Assembly: GCA_013368325.1 (NCBI GenBank)
Contig: JAACJK010000221.1
Location: 62,001-126,000, forward strand
DNA: 64,000 nt
Reading direction: 5' to 3'
DNA from: Ephemerocybe angulata
Lineage: Eukaryota; Basidiomycota; Agaricomycetes; Agaricales; Psathyrellaceae
The notes beneath the pieces were generated by a model that was not told where the DNA came from, made no database searches, and worked only from the letters and a program-made list of their open reading frames with translations. The translations under genes were made by a program, and so were the position numbers. The number at the start of each line of letters is the position of its first letter. Position 1 is the stretch's first letter. Below, in pieces: positions 47,303-58,388 of the stretch.

Positions 47303-49029
47303 ATGACCCTAGTAGTTCTAGCAGGCGAATCCAATGGCCTTCCACAATCAGCGACGGGCCCAATCACTCAAGACTTCGAGCTTATGAATTTAGGGAGCGA
47401 GTCAGGATCTCTGCTGATGGACAAGCTACCACAGGAGCTGCTCATTGAGATATTTCAGTTTGCACTCGTCGAGCATGCTGGACAGGCGAACGCGGTGAAC
47501 CCCCTTCTCCTAGGGAAGATTTGCCGCAGTTGGCGTGCGACGGTATTCGAAACCTGCACATTCTGGGAGGAGGTCAACCTGATCATCAATCCACATTGCT
47601 CCACCCAACTATCACTACTCGCAGAATGGACTGCCCGAGCGGGTAGTGTTCACCACGGGTTTTGGAAACCCGTGACCCGCAGGCCGGGTCGCGGGTGCGG
47701 GCCGGGTCCGGGTCATCATTCCCAGACCCGTCCGCTTCAAAACGAGCCCAAGAATGGCCCAATCGGGCAGAAACTGGGCGAGATATGAGCCTTTTTGTAA
47801 AAGGCTCATATCTCGCCCAAAAACTGGCCGATTTGGCCGATTTTGGGCTCGTTTTGACGGGAAAACCCGCGCACCGCGGGTACGGGTCATGCCCGGGTCC
47901 GGGTCCGGGTCACTGCCACGGGAGCCGCGGGAAACCCGTGGTGATCACTACGAGCGGGTAGCCTCCCATTATCGGTATCTATCATCGATCCAAAAGGCCT
48001 ACTCAATGCACAAGAGGAGTTCACCCGGCTTCTAGGGCTTATACGAAGCCTTTCTCCGCGGACCCATTCGCTCGTGCTCGAAACCCTGATTCCATTCTAT
48101 GACGAATGGCAGAACTGTGGCTTTGCCGACTACTCCTGGCCTCTCCTCTCCAAACTCTCGCTAGCCACAACTCACGAGGGCTCCGATCTTTCAGATCCGG
48201 CGTCCAAACTCGACTTCTCATCCTGTCCCATGCTCACCACTGCCACCATCAAGTCGTTCTATCACTCCTACATATCCCTCCCTTGGAGGTCCCTTGTTCA
48301 CCTCCGCTTCGACAGCGTTCTCTGCAGCGAGATATACACCGCTCTCCAGTCATGCACCTCTCTCGACACACTGAAGGCTCATGGAATTGTTGAAGACAAT
48401 GCATTTGTCGGAGATGCAACCCTTCACCATCAACTCAAATCATTGACCCTCAAGTCGGAGAGGTATGAGGGTGACTGCAGGGAGTGCTGCCGTATATTCA
48501 ATTCCCTGCGGATTCCCGAGCTCAGGACCCTCAAAATCAAGCTAACTTCATCCAGGCCCGCCACTGTTGGCCACAGATTTGACATCTACCCTTGCATTTC
48601 ACAGTCGCGATGCCAGCTGTCTGAGCTCTCGATTGAGGGCGCGTCTCTGAAGGAACAAATCTTCCTTGACTGCCTTCGCCTTCTCCCGTCATTGTCTACC
48701 CTCCGACTCTCCAATAACGCATGGCTCGACGCCCAACCACGACCTATCGTCCTAGGGCCCTCTTTCCTAATCTTCATATTGGCAACCGACCCTGCCCAAC
48801 CGCCTATCCTTCCCAACCTGAAGGCGCTGACCTTCGAGGAAAGCTGGGTAGGGTTTTCGGCTAAATTGCTCGTTGATTTGCTAGCCAGTCGGTGGGACGA
48901 TTCTGGAGTAGGTTTGCACCGTTGGACCAACTGGGAGATATGTGGAACATCAGCGAAGATGACGAGGCGGCATTTGAGAAGTGGAGACAGCGGGGGTATG
49001 ATATCAGGGTTGAAGGGTGGAAACCCTAG
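47303..49029 (+). pseudogene. F-box / LRR paralog disrupted by a transposon and a frameshift
   Basis: Homologous along its whole length to the gene at 45467: DKLPQELLIEIFQFALVEHA, LGKICRSWRATVFETCTFW, LSLLAEWTARAG, then after the insertion SLPLSVSIIDPKGLLNAQEE and on to LSELSIEGASLKEQIFLDCL. The 307-bp element at 47644-47950 plus its 8-bp duplication adds 315 bp, so the host frame is kept, but a TGA inside it (47786) ends translation. Near 48905-48940 the frame shifts again: the expected end EDDEAAFEKWRQRGYDIRVE lies in another frame and stops at 49027. The first lesion could be masked by splicing (see findings); the second would only alter the last 35 or so residues. Confidence 0.8.
47644..47950. 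mobile_element. 307-bp hAT-like foldback MITE inside an F-box gene
   Basis: The left terminus TAGTGTTCACCACGGGTTT matches the reverse complement of the right terminus with one mismatch in 19. The host octamer CGAGCGGG is duplicated exactly at 47636-47643 and 47951-47958. The TAGTG start fits the hAT rule YARNG, and 8 bp is the hAT duplication size. The two halves are complementary over much of their length. At the centre is a perfect 21-bp stem (47775-47795 with 47799-47819) with a 3-base loop, so the whole element can fold back. It is rich in GGGTCC-type runs and codes for nothing. The intact neighbour at 45467 shows the empty-site sequence. Confidence 0.9.
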
Positions 49030-49885
49030 ATAGAGCATGTGTGAAGATGGATATATAGTCGTTGGGAGTTTGCAGATGGAAAGAAGGCGCCGAGGATATG
49101 ATATCCAAATTGTAGTTGATGCAAGACCTATCGGAAATATAGGCACACATTCGAATCGCACACCTCCTGGATTCGCGCAGCATCACTGAAGTTCAATACG
49201 GCGAGAACAAAGACTGCAGCGAGGGATGGGATGAAGTTTTGCATCGTTCCTTGAAGCCAGAGTGAAATCGAAGTGGTACCGCCTTGCTTCTGGGAGTAAG
49301 CCTTTTGTATGAAAGCTAGATAGACCCAACCCGCTGCCTCCAACTTGCCCCGCTTGCCAAAGAATCTAGAGACACGCTAAAGGCCATGGTCAGCTAGCCC
49401 AGTACTACTCAAGCTCCACGCTTCGACCCCGAGAATGCGCGATGCCCTCCAAGTGATCGAATCTTTCTGGCGCGAGACTTCATCTTGCCTTTGTTGAAGT
49501 TTGTTCGGCACAAAGGGTGAAGATTTGGGCTCAAGAGGAGAGGAGGTGCGTTGAGATGATGCCAGAAGGATTGGGTTCACGATCTCCCACTGAACATAGC
49601 CAAGGGTGCAGGAGCTTGAAGACGTTTTAACTTCTGGTTACGAGCTCGAGGTGGTCAGGAGGAAGGAGCAACACCCGGCCGCATGTAATGATCGAATGAT
49701 GTGGCTGTGCGACCCATTCGGCTTGCGGATGTGCGGAGGGTCTTGGCTTTGCGACGTTCTGTTCAGCGAGCAGGACTCGGATCTGACCAGAGTAACCTAC
49801 CTATCCTTTAAAGCCACCCACCCTTCAGGAAACGACCCACTTTCCCGCACTATCTACCACTATCACGCTCAAGCAGGCAGCGGCA
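49030..49885. other. Intergenic, no gene supported
   Basis: Minus-strand frames at 49128-49343 and 49377-49580 lack motifs or splice context. The last 60 bases before 49886 are probably the PPCS leader. Confidence 0.35.
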
Positions 49886-51219
49886 ATGTACACGGAACCA
49901 ACGACATTCTCTGCGGAGGCCTACTTCGCGTCTCAACCACCTCCACCAACCCTACAGCACGATATCGAGCGGGTACGCGAGTTTGCCAAAAGGCAGAAGC
50001 AAGAGGGGAGGAAAGTGGTACTGGTTACAGTGAGTACTGGTCGGGGCCATGCTAAGAAGGCGATTGGATTCTGACAAGAGCCCCTGTAGAGCGGAGGAAC
50101 GACGGTACCGTTGGAGCTCAACGTGTGAGCCTTCAGATTCAGTTGAGGGTTTCTGTACACCCGGGACCTCATGCAAAGCCTTGATATAGTGTCCGATTCC
50201 TTGACAACTTCAGTGCCGGTGCGCAAATATTCTTTTCGTTTCGTTGAGCGTGACTGACGGCTCTCCGAATCTAGGAACTCGAGGAGCAACATCTGCGGAG
50301 TACTTTCTGAAGGCGGGCTATGCTGTCATATTCATGCACAGACAATTCAGTTTGCAACCCTTCAGCAGGCATTATTCTCACTCCACGAATCCCTTCCTCG
50401 ATTTCCTCGACATCGAGCCGTCGAAGGATGGAAATACCCCTGTCATCTCCGTCACGCCATCCAAACGCTCTGATCTCTTGGAAGTCTTGACGATGTACAA
50501 GGACGTTCATAAGGCAGGAACTCTCCATACCCTCACCTTTGTCACCGTTGATGACTACCTGTGGTTGCTGAGAGCCGTCAGTCAAGAATTGTCGGTCCTT
50601 GGTCGCAACGCGATGTTTTACCTTGCGGCCGCAGTCAGTGACTTCTTCTTGCCCCGCCAGCGTATGGTACGTAGCTTCCACTCCGTTTAAGTACCAATAT
50701 CTGTATTAATGGATGTCCCAATCAGTCTGAGCACAAAATCCAATCAGGCAAAGGCAGACTCTCGATAGAGATGGACCAAGTTCCGAAGATTCTTAAGCCA
50801 CTGGTTGATGAATGGACCAAAGATGGCTATATCGTATCTTTCAAAGTAAGCCATATCATACAGCACTTACCATCCTTTTGCTCAACCTTGTTTAACCTAT
50901 CTAGCTCGAAACCGATGACAACCTGCTCCTCCCGAAAGCCAAAGCAGCCCTGAAGCGCTATGGGCACCAAGTTGTCATTGGAAATGACCTCCACAGGAGG
51001 AAATACGAAGTGGTCTTCGTATCCCCCAAATCTCCCTCTTCGAAGACAACGACGGACCAGTCTGATGACGAGTTCGAGGAATATTGGCTCCGGATCCCAA
51101 TCCCGGACACCAGTGGCAATGTTTCACCCCACCAGGTCAAGGAGATTGAAGAAGACATCGTCGCAGAACTGCTTAAGCGACATTCAGCATGGATAGACCA
51201 GGCGAAAACGACTTCATGA
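49886..51219 (+). CDS. CAB2: Phosphopantothenate-cysteine ligase (CoA synthesis)
   Basis: PPCS joins 4-phosphopantothenate to cysteine, the second step from pantothenate to coenzyme A. Exon 1 (49886-50030) ends RKVVLVT. Exon 2 gives SGGTTVPLELN, exon 3 RFLDNFSAG and exon 4 TRGATSAEYFLKAGYAVIFM: together the SGGT..P.....R.ITN/DNFS.G..G motif block of eukaryotic PPCS. FYLAAAVSDFFLPRQRM is the conserved AAAVSDF/Y segment. KIQSGKGRLSIEMDQVPKIL and YIVSFKLETDDNLLLPKAKA follow across introns near 50667-50727 and 50847-50906. It ends LKRHSAWIDQAKTTS. Introns near 50031, 50129 and 50226 all join in phase. The symbol follows the yeast gene. Confidence 0.9.
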
Positions 51220-51569
51220 AGTAAAACTATGATGGAAAAGGAATCGGGATTTCGGATGAACATAAGGATCGGTGCGATTTACTCTAAATTGTATCTATGT
51301 ATAACATTTATTATCAACGTGTACGCAGCGATATATAAAACTAGACCTTGAAATTGCCTCCTGCCAAACCCTAAGGGAAAGTGGAACTTTCAAGGGCGGG
51401 GAAGAAAAATGGGGAGGAGGGAATACTGGATTCTCAAGTACGAGGAGGAAGACGAGGACGATATACTGTTATGTATATCGTGCCCAGGACTCTACGCGTC
51501 TCTACGTCTGACAGCTCCATCATCAACTATACAGCTGATGATGGCGGCGAGCAGGAGGGCGCGTTCCGC
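51220..51569. other. Convergent 3' region
   Basis: A/T-rich downstream of PPCS, including TATATAAAA near 51330. Nothing else seen. Confidence 0.3.
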
Positions 51570-51974
51570 TTATCGTAGTGCGTCCTGTACAAGCCGCATC
51601 GCGGACTCGACGGCGTCGCGACGCGCGTAGTGTCCGACAATGTATTTCAGTGTATTTCTCAGGTAGACTGCGGAATCAATCTGAGTAGTAAGCCAATTCA
51701 TAATCAAATTCAGCGTGCGGATGGCTAATTTAAGCGCTTGCAAATCCATGTGGAGGATCCTCGCTACGTTGCAGAAGCCGAATGGCAACAATGGGACCGT
51801 TTTGCTTACAGGTCCCGCCCAAACTTCGACGAACAGCCGTATTTCTATCCCATGAATTCCCATGGTTCTGCTGACTGTTCTGAGTATTTTGGGCACGATT
51901 TGAATTATTAACGCTCTGATTGCAAAGCTCGGGTCTTCGTAAGGTGCGGCGGTGAGCCGATGAACGCCAATCAT
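51570..51974 (-). CDS. Unassigned 134-residue frame
   Basis: A complete ATG-to-stop frame with ordinary composition (FAIRALIIQIVPKILRTVSR, LQALKLAIRTLNLIMNWLTT, TLKYIVGHYARRDAVESAMR), suggesting amphipathic helices. No family recognised, no flanking exons seen, and it is short enough to be chance. Its start faces the GST promoter, 108 bp away from that gene's ATG. Confidence 0.3.
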   Translation of the reverse strand: MIGVHRLTAAPYEDPSFAIRALIIQIVPKILRTVSRTMGIHGIEIRLFVEVWAGPVSKTVPLLPFGFCNVARILHMDLQALKLAIRTLNLIMNWLTTQIDSAVYLRNTLKYIVGHYARRDAVESAMRLVQDALR

Positions 51975-52013
51975 GGAAGGACAGGAAATATTCCCTGCAA
52001 TCTCAAGGGCAAG

Positions 52014-52019
52014 TATAAA
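52014..52019 (+). promoter_or_regulatory. TATA box of the GST gene
   Basis: TATAAA 63 bp upstream of the ATG at 52082, in AAGTATAAAGGG context. Confidence 0.5.
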
Positions 52020-52081
52020 GGGAGCCTGACATTGAAGCCATGGTCAGTAACCTAACCACCAATCATCACCTCGCAACTAAG

Positions 52082-52956
52082 ATGTCTTCGACTCTCACCC
52101 TCTACGACTTCGAGCATGGGCTGCCAGGGAAGACAATCTCTCCTTGGGTAGCGAAAGCCCGGTGAGTGGATGGTTGCAGCTTGGCCACCCGACCAAGGCG
52201 GAAAAGGCTCTTACTGACTTAAATCTTTTTCATAGGATCGTCCTGAACTACAAAGGGCTCAAGCATCGCACACACTTCTTCCGTTTCTTGGAGATCGAGA
52301 AGGGCTCCATCGAGCTCGGTATTCCAGCCAACGAGTTCGAGCGCAAAGCAGACGGCTCGCCAAAGTGGACGATCCCATCCCTCCAAGACCCAACCACGAA
52401 GGCGTCCCTGAGCGACTCCCTCCGCATCATAGACTATCTCGACCGCACCTACCCCGAAACCCCGCAGATGCTCACTCCGGAAACAGTGGCAGCAGCGTTG
52501 GCCTTCGAAGCCGCCATCAGGGACCACGTCACCAAGCACGCCTTTAAGGCTGTAGGAGTCAAGGCAGCTGAAGCGGCACTTGGAGATGGTGAAAAGATCC
52601 GCTTCCGCACATTTGTCGAAGGCTTCCTGGGTATGACCCTGGAACAGTGGAAGTCCGATCCGAAGAATGGAGAAGAGGCAATGAAGGCGCTGAAGGAAGG
52701 TTTCGACACTTTTGAAGGTCTTATATTTAAGAAAGCGGATCTCGTCGCCGAGGCAAGAGGATTGAAGCAACAAGGACCATTCATCGGAGGCGAGAAGCTC
52801 ACCTACGTCGATGCAGCATTGGGGGCCGTGTTCCGTTGGATGGAGAACCTCTTTGGAGAAGACAGTGCAGAGTGGAAGCAAGTCATGGAGTGGAACAATG
52901 GGAGGTGGGGAAGGCTCTACAAGAACATCAAGCCATACACCGTGGTTCACGAGTAG
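52082..52956 (+). CDS. Glutathione S-transferase, fungal FuA/etherase-like
   Basis: Exon 1 (52082-52160) reads SSTLTLYDFEHGLPGKTISP and ends WVAKA. A 74-nt intron joins to RIVLNYKGLKHRTHFFRFLE. The N-terminal thioredoxin-like domain continues through WTIPSLQDP (the cis-proline before the glutathione gamma-glutamyl site) and LSDSLRIIDYLDRTYPETP, where the S-D/E-S pair contacts glutathione. The all-helical C-terminal half has GPFIGGEKLTYVDAALGAVF and ends NIKPYTVVHE. Length is about 250 residues. The SPWVAKARIVLNYKGL spacing resembles the FuA and etherase-type GSTs abundant in wood- and litter-decay fungi, where some bind phenolics. The subclass is tentative; the GST fold is not. Confidence 0.85.
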
Positions 52957-53211
52957 GCTAGAGATAAAGCTTGTAAGATACAGCGGTTCATAAAGCGGTT
53001 GATACATACCTTATAAGTTGTGCTTCCTATTCAAATGGCTGCGCTCAACCGAAGACAACGATAATGCAGTATGATAAGTTATTAACAAAACACCAGACCC
53101 CCCGAAGTAATCAAACTCTCCGGCCATCCGAAAGGGTATCTATCCTACGACATGTATAGCGCGACAATTCGAAAGCAAGGTCCAGATCCTCATCATCCAC
53201 CTCCCCGTCTA

Positions 53212-56200
53212 TTAGGATCTTCTCGCCCCGACCCTCGCCCAAAACATATCTTCCTTGAGCCTAGCAAGCTCTTTCCATGTCCGCTCTTCCCACGTAGCAT
53301 CCCCGATATAAGGTTCCTTCGAGTTGCTATCGCCATCCGCGTCCGAGTCATCCCCCTTTCCTTCGTCGACACCCTTCGGATCAGTGAGAGCGGTGGGGGA
53401 TTGGGTATCAATATCAATACCAGTCACAGTCGTAGTAGCGTCGATCTCTTCTTGAGATAGGGTACCCTCCGCATCCTTGACGGTTTCAAAGGATTGCTTC
53501 TCCTTGACGACTTTGCTGCCGTTCAAGTCGGACACTGAAGTAGCAGTCGTGACGATACTGGGGACCTCCGAGTTGATGTCCTCCTTGTCATGTGCAAGGC
53601 CGTTCGGAGTCGCAGCGACAGGGGCATCGACGAACTCGTCATCACTAGACAGCGGGTCGCTCGAAGCATGCTCGTTGCTCTCCTTCTCCTCCTCCTTGGC
53701 ATCATCCGCCTCCTTTTCCACCTCCTTTTCCTTCTCTCCCTCCTTTTCCTTTTCCTTTTCGCTTCCGCCCTTCTTCTCCTCGCCATCTTTTGGTCCTTCA
53801 GCGCCGCCACCCTTCACCGACTTGCCACCCAGCTCCGCAGCGTTCTCTTGATGCAAAGGGGAAGGCGTCCCAGGCCTCGATGCAGCACCATCCGCACCAG
53901 GCGGCGCAGGAACCGCCCTCCGCGCAGGCGCCCTCCTCGGCAAAGGCGGCGGTGTCGCAGTCGCAACCGACGCCCCGTTCACAACGCTCGTGATGGCAGG
54001 CGAAGCAACCCGCGCTGGTGCCTCTGGGGAGGTAGGCCGAGACTCGGGGAGGGGTACCTCCGAAGGCAGTTTCTCTGACTTAGTGACGTTGACACTCGGA
54101 GGTGTGGGTTCCGGAAGGGCGGTAGAGGCGGAGGGAGGTGAGAGGAGGCCGTGCGTAGCATCGACTGAGGCGCCTTGCGCTGCAGACTCAGAGGGAAGCT
54201 CTCGGTCTTTAGGACGCACGGGCGACTGGGGAAAGCCGGCGTCGAAGACAACCCTCGTTGGAGTCGATGGAGCTGAGGTAGGGGTATGCGCACCCTCGTC
54301 ACCCTCAGCGCTTGGGCTAGCTACCGACGCCCTACTTCTAACCTCACTTCTCCTCGGCAGAGGAGGGGGGCCATTGCGTGGGGGAGTCGACGGCGCTGGT
54401 GAACTCGTAGGGAGCTGAGGAGGAGCTGGGGACTCTGCCTTCGTGGGAGGTAACGGCGGGGGCATCCTCCTCGACTCCTTCCGGGGAGGTAGGGGCGGAG
54501 GAGCATTGGTTGAAGTCGAAGTGGGGGACGGGGCCCCTACAGCCGGCGTACTCGATTTCTTGTCGGTGTCGCCCCAGTTTGCCGCGCGTTCCCCTATCGC
54601 ACTCGCAAGGCCCCAAAGTCCTCTTTTCCTTGGGGGAATCGGAGGTTTCTCGGGTGCAGCTGGAGCTGCCACCGGAGAAGGTGGTGGGGGAACGAAAGGA
54701 ATCTCCTCTTCCCAGACCTTCTCGACTATGCCGGTTCTTACGAACGACCATAGCTGGCAGGTCGTGCGCAGCCGTGTAAGGCACCATCCAGACGAGCATA
54801 ATGGGTATATGGTCATAGGCTGGTTGTTCGGCGAGGAGGAAGCTGGAGAAGCATGTGTATTTGGTGACGCGGCTGGAGAGGGCGAGCTTTGGGATAGCGA
54901 TTTGGTTATTCCGGGTATAGGAAGCGCAGAGGATATCGTCGAAGTGGTCGACGGGGCGGAAGCAACCCTGAAAATGAACACTTGTTGAGCCTGGCTTGTC
55001 CCGCTTTGTGAGGAGGATGTTGACAAGGGCAGGGCGATGACCGAGCTTGTGGGTGATGGAGGGCGACTGGTGAGGGAGTTCGTCGTTTTCTTGAAGAAAG
55101 ATCCAGACCATGAATTACGGCCTGTCCCTGTAACTGTTGGAGGTCTCCGTCGATGCTGAGCGTGCTCTGTCGCGGCGACGATAGTCATACCACACAAAGC
55201 ACATGAAACGGTGTCGTTGTTAGGATTGATACCAGCGACAGTGGTTGGGCTTGAGTAGAGAGTTGACTCGGAGAAAAGGGCCGAGACAGGGATTGGTTCG
55301 ATCGTGAGCTGGCCACTGTGAATTGCAGCAAGTACAGAGCGCCTTGATAGCCAGTTGAGTGCCGGCGCTAAGTCCAACCGAACCGTAGGCTCTCTGAACG
55401 GAATGTTAGGTGGTAATGGGGCCGAGTAAATGAATGTACGTACGCATCCTCCGTTGTTAGACGAGCCAGGAAGGGTAATGGAAGTAAGGTCGCCATCGCA
55501 GGTATGGAAGGAGATGTCTGGTGTAACGATCGGATGTGAGCCACGAAGAGTAGGAACTCTTGGTAGGGTAGATGAGAGCTAAGCAGCTTAGGCTGGCGTA
55601 TCAAGTCCGTCATGCCCTGCCTGCTTGACCTCTCCCTCCACTTCCCCTTCCCCATCAGCTCCTGCATCTCCTTCATTTTCTTCTCAGCGTCCTCCTTTCC
55701 CGCTTGCATAGATTGCATCTGTGTTTGCATCATCCCAACCATCTCCTCCGCATCCTTCAGTGCTCTCTCTGCGTCGCCCACCTTCCTCTCGCTCAAATGG
55801 GCCGCATACCGCGCTTCCGCCACCATCGTGTTCGCCTGCCCAAACAGGGTCGCACTCAGGTCCTCCAGATCCTTCTCAATGGCATGCCTCGCCGTCTCCG
55901 CCTGGCCCCTCTGTGCTGCCTCCTCCGTCGCCTTCTCCATCAGCCTGTTAAGCTCAGCCGTCACATGTGCCTTCTCCACCAGCAGCCCCGTGTTCAAGGC
56001 AGCGAGGTGCTGCGTCCGTTCGAGCTCCAGCTGCGATATCCGTAGACTTGATGAGCGTAGGTTCGACGACGCCATATGGATGTCGTCTTCTAGGTCGGAG
56101 ACGCGATCGTACGACTTGACGAGCTTGTTGTTCAGCTCGTTCACTTGCGAGAAGAGGTCTTGAATTTGCGACTTGAGCGAGGAGATGACCATTTCCTGTG

Positions 56201-56420
56201 CGTCCGGGTCAGTCCCTGTGCGTCGGTGCTTTGGCGCATCTTCAACTGTGCCATCTTCGACTTCTGGTATCGAGCTCGGCTCTCCTGTCTTGCTATTGTC
56301 GTCCCCGTTTATCGGTGTTGAGCCCACGATCGTAGAACTTGAAGCGTCAGCTTGCAGCGGTGGTGGTGACGTTCCATTGACGTGTACCACCTGGGTGTCG
56401 TCGTCGTCGTCGTATGGCAT
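53212..56420 (-). CDS. SEC2: Sec2-type Rab guanine nucleotide exchange factor
   Basis: Sec2 activates the Rab Sec4 on secretory vesicles. The N-terminal exon starts MPYDDDDDTQVVHVNG and carries a long coiled coil from LKSQIQDLFSQVNELNNKLV through EKDLEDLSATLFGQANTMVA, the DLTASLFDEAN-like signature of the Sec2 catalytic coiled coil. A further exon gives LLSSHLPYQEFLLFVAHIRS and LPLPFLARLTTED. An intron of about 55 nt near 55.4 kb leads to EPTVRLDLAPALNWLSRRSV and LAAIHSGQLTIEPIPV, then a CxxC pair (SCALCGMTIV) and a hydrophobic segment. The rest is a Pro-rich, SH3-ligand-like region (PPPLPPRKESRRMPPPLPPT) and an acidic, Lys/Glu-rich tail. A start 12 codons upstream (56456) is also open. The long disordered tail is usual in basidiomycete copies. 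Confidence 0.85.
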
Positions 56421-57499
56421 TTTGCGGTATCTATCAGGCCAGAGAGCCTGAATCAAGGATGGGATGTCGTCCGAGATGGACTAGAAAAGATTAAGAGCAA
56501 AGGCGGTGATGAGTCCAGACACAAAGCTTGCAAACAGGAGTGAGCTGACCGATTTGGTTCCCGCCCAAGCACAAACAAACAAAGGCGGGATTTCCTGATC
56601 CGGTTTCGTTCGGACAAGGCGCGCCGCCGATGCCTGCCTTTCACCAAGAAGAAGGTCCTGAAGCGCCCGGGCCGTGTTATTATGGAAGTGACTATCGACC
56701 CTCTCTTTTGCCGTCTGGACTACATATAATGCCGTCCCGGCAGCCCTCACGCACCTTGATCCATTGACATGCCTCCTCGCCGCCCTCTCAGCCACCGCAT
56801 CCGGCACTGCAACCAGCCACTATATATGTATAGCGTAGTCAAAACGGAATGTTACTTTTGAAGTTCTTACCTTCACCAAGAATGGCAATATTAATGGCGC
56901 AGGAGATAGATAGCGTTGATCAAAGCACCGAGCAGTGGTACTGACATACTTAGTGAGCGCTCCGCAAGGGCTGTAACATCGGCGAGAATACGCCCATGTA
57001 GCCAGTGGAGATCTAGTCTGTCAAAACAGGAAATAGTAGATGGAGTGTCAAATCGCGACAGCAATGCTAGCCATGCTCACGATTGATGACGTCTATGAAA
57101 AGACGCTGGGCGCTTATTTGCACCAAGTGTGCGCTCGTTCACTGATGTTCGCCAAGATTCGCGAAAGGTGCTGATATTCTACCTGACTCTCCACCGAGAG
57201 TATTCTGTTCTGGTGGAGATACCCGGCCTGAAAGCTCAAAGTAAGAAACCATGAAGGAGGGTCGTCATCGCTGGTTACCTTTGATTGCCGCCGGGGTCGG
57301 GACGTCATCGCCCTTTTCTTTTCTTCGGGCGACTCCTTCGAGCATGGGGCACCTCATCAACCACTGATTAATGATTAGCGACTACGTCGCCGATACGTAG
57401 GATGGGTAACCGCTCCATACTTTATCGGATAGAATTTGTCCCAGCTTTCTTTATAAGAAGAGGCTCGCCCTTAACACCCAACCAACAACACCATTCACA
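56421..57499. promoter_or_regulatory. Divergent region between SEC2 and the Q-rich gene
   Basis: A TATAAG at about 57452 lies 48 bp upstream of the ATG at 57500. A minus-strand frame at 56481-56807 ends in a hydrophobic segment (SLLFASFVSGLITAFALNLF), but nothing else supports it. No other feature in this 1.1 kb. Confidence 0.35.
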
Positions 57500-57946
57500 A
57501 TGTCAGATAACGAATCCTCCGGCTCCCAGTCTCGGTCTCCATCTCCCAGCCCAATGCAGGAGAGAGAAGCGCCCCAGCAATCGCAGCATTCAGAGCAGCC
57601 ACAACAGGCGGCCCAAGATCCTCCCAAACGACGACGCAACAGGACCCAGCAGCAGTCACAGCAACAACTCCAGCAGCAGCAGCCGCAAGGAAACGGCGGA
57701 CCTACACAAGCTCTCAGCAACACCACAGGTCAAGCGGGGCAGCAGGTCGCACCACAGCCTTCCGGCGGCGGCGGTGGCGGCAAGTCAGACACACTCAAGC
57801 TCCGCCTCGATATCAACCTGGAAGTCGACGTGCAGATCAAGGCGCGCATCCACGGCGATGTCACCCTCTCTCTCCTGTACGTTCTTCGGCTTCTCTCTGC
57901 AAAGACCAGCTGTATACCTACTTGGCGATATTGAGGCAGTAACTGA
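57500..57946 (+). CDS. Small Q-rich protein with conserved LRLDINLEVDVQIKARIHGD end
   Basis: About 126 residues. The N-terminal two thirds are low complexity: acidic Ser-rich start (MSDNESSGSQSRSPSPS), a basic patch (PPKRRRNRTQQQ), glutamine runs and a six-Gly run. The C-terminal part, KSDTLKLRLDINLEVDVQ then IKARIHGDVTLSLL, is ordered and, from memory, recurs with little change in basidiomycete hypothetical proteins. I splice the GTACGT donor (after 57876) to the acceptor at 57939, giving the end LLN and a stop at 57944-57946, because it closes right after the conserved block. Reading through instead adds 18 unrelated residues. Function unknown; alternating Leu/Ile/Val suggests a beta strand or membrane-skimming amphipathic segment. 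Confidence 0.7.
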
Positions 57947-58388
57947 TGCCTCACCTAAGTGGCTAGACGTGATTCGGATGGTGCCGATGACAAGTCCAAC
58001 CACCATCGCCGTTCCAAATCGCTTTTGGTAAGTAGCTCGCTTTCTTCAGGCTTGATCTCAAACCAACATGGCCCTTCTTCCGTAGATGCCAATTTCCCAT
58101 TCGACGCTGACCCATGACACGAACTGTACTGTTATCTCCTGTAATACATGTATCACCAACACGACACATTATATCAAATCCGAAGGCAATTTATGAACTC
58201 ACTGCAGCTGTAAATCTATGACACGTTTTGGTTCTTATCCAAGGTAGAGAGTGAGGCGTTCGTAAATCGCACTGTTGAGTTGCAGTAAAGGTATTGGCAC
58301 GCCTGTCGATTAAAGAGTAACCCTTAGAGCCGCGAGATATGCACTCCGTTGACAGTCTCGGGGGGTCATGTAAAGTATATGCAACACA
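57947..58388. other. Convergent 3' region
   Basis: Between the Q-rich gene (+) and the FIST gene (-). Nothing recognised. Confidence 0.35.

Noticed and set aside
53477..56451. Long plus-strand frames opposite SEC2
   Set aside because: Antisense shadows of Lys/Glu- and Pro-rich coding sequence.
56481..56807. Minus-strand frame ending in a transmembrane-like segment
   Set aside because: Lies in the SEC2 upstream region, with no conserved motif or supporting splice signals.
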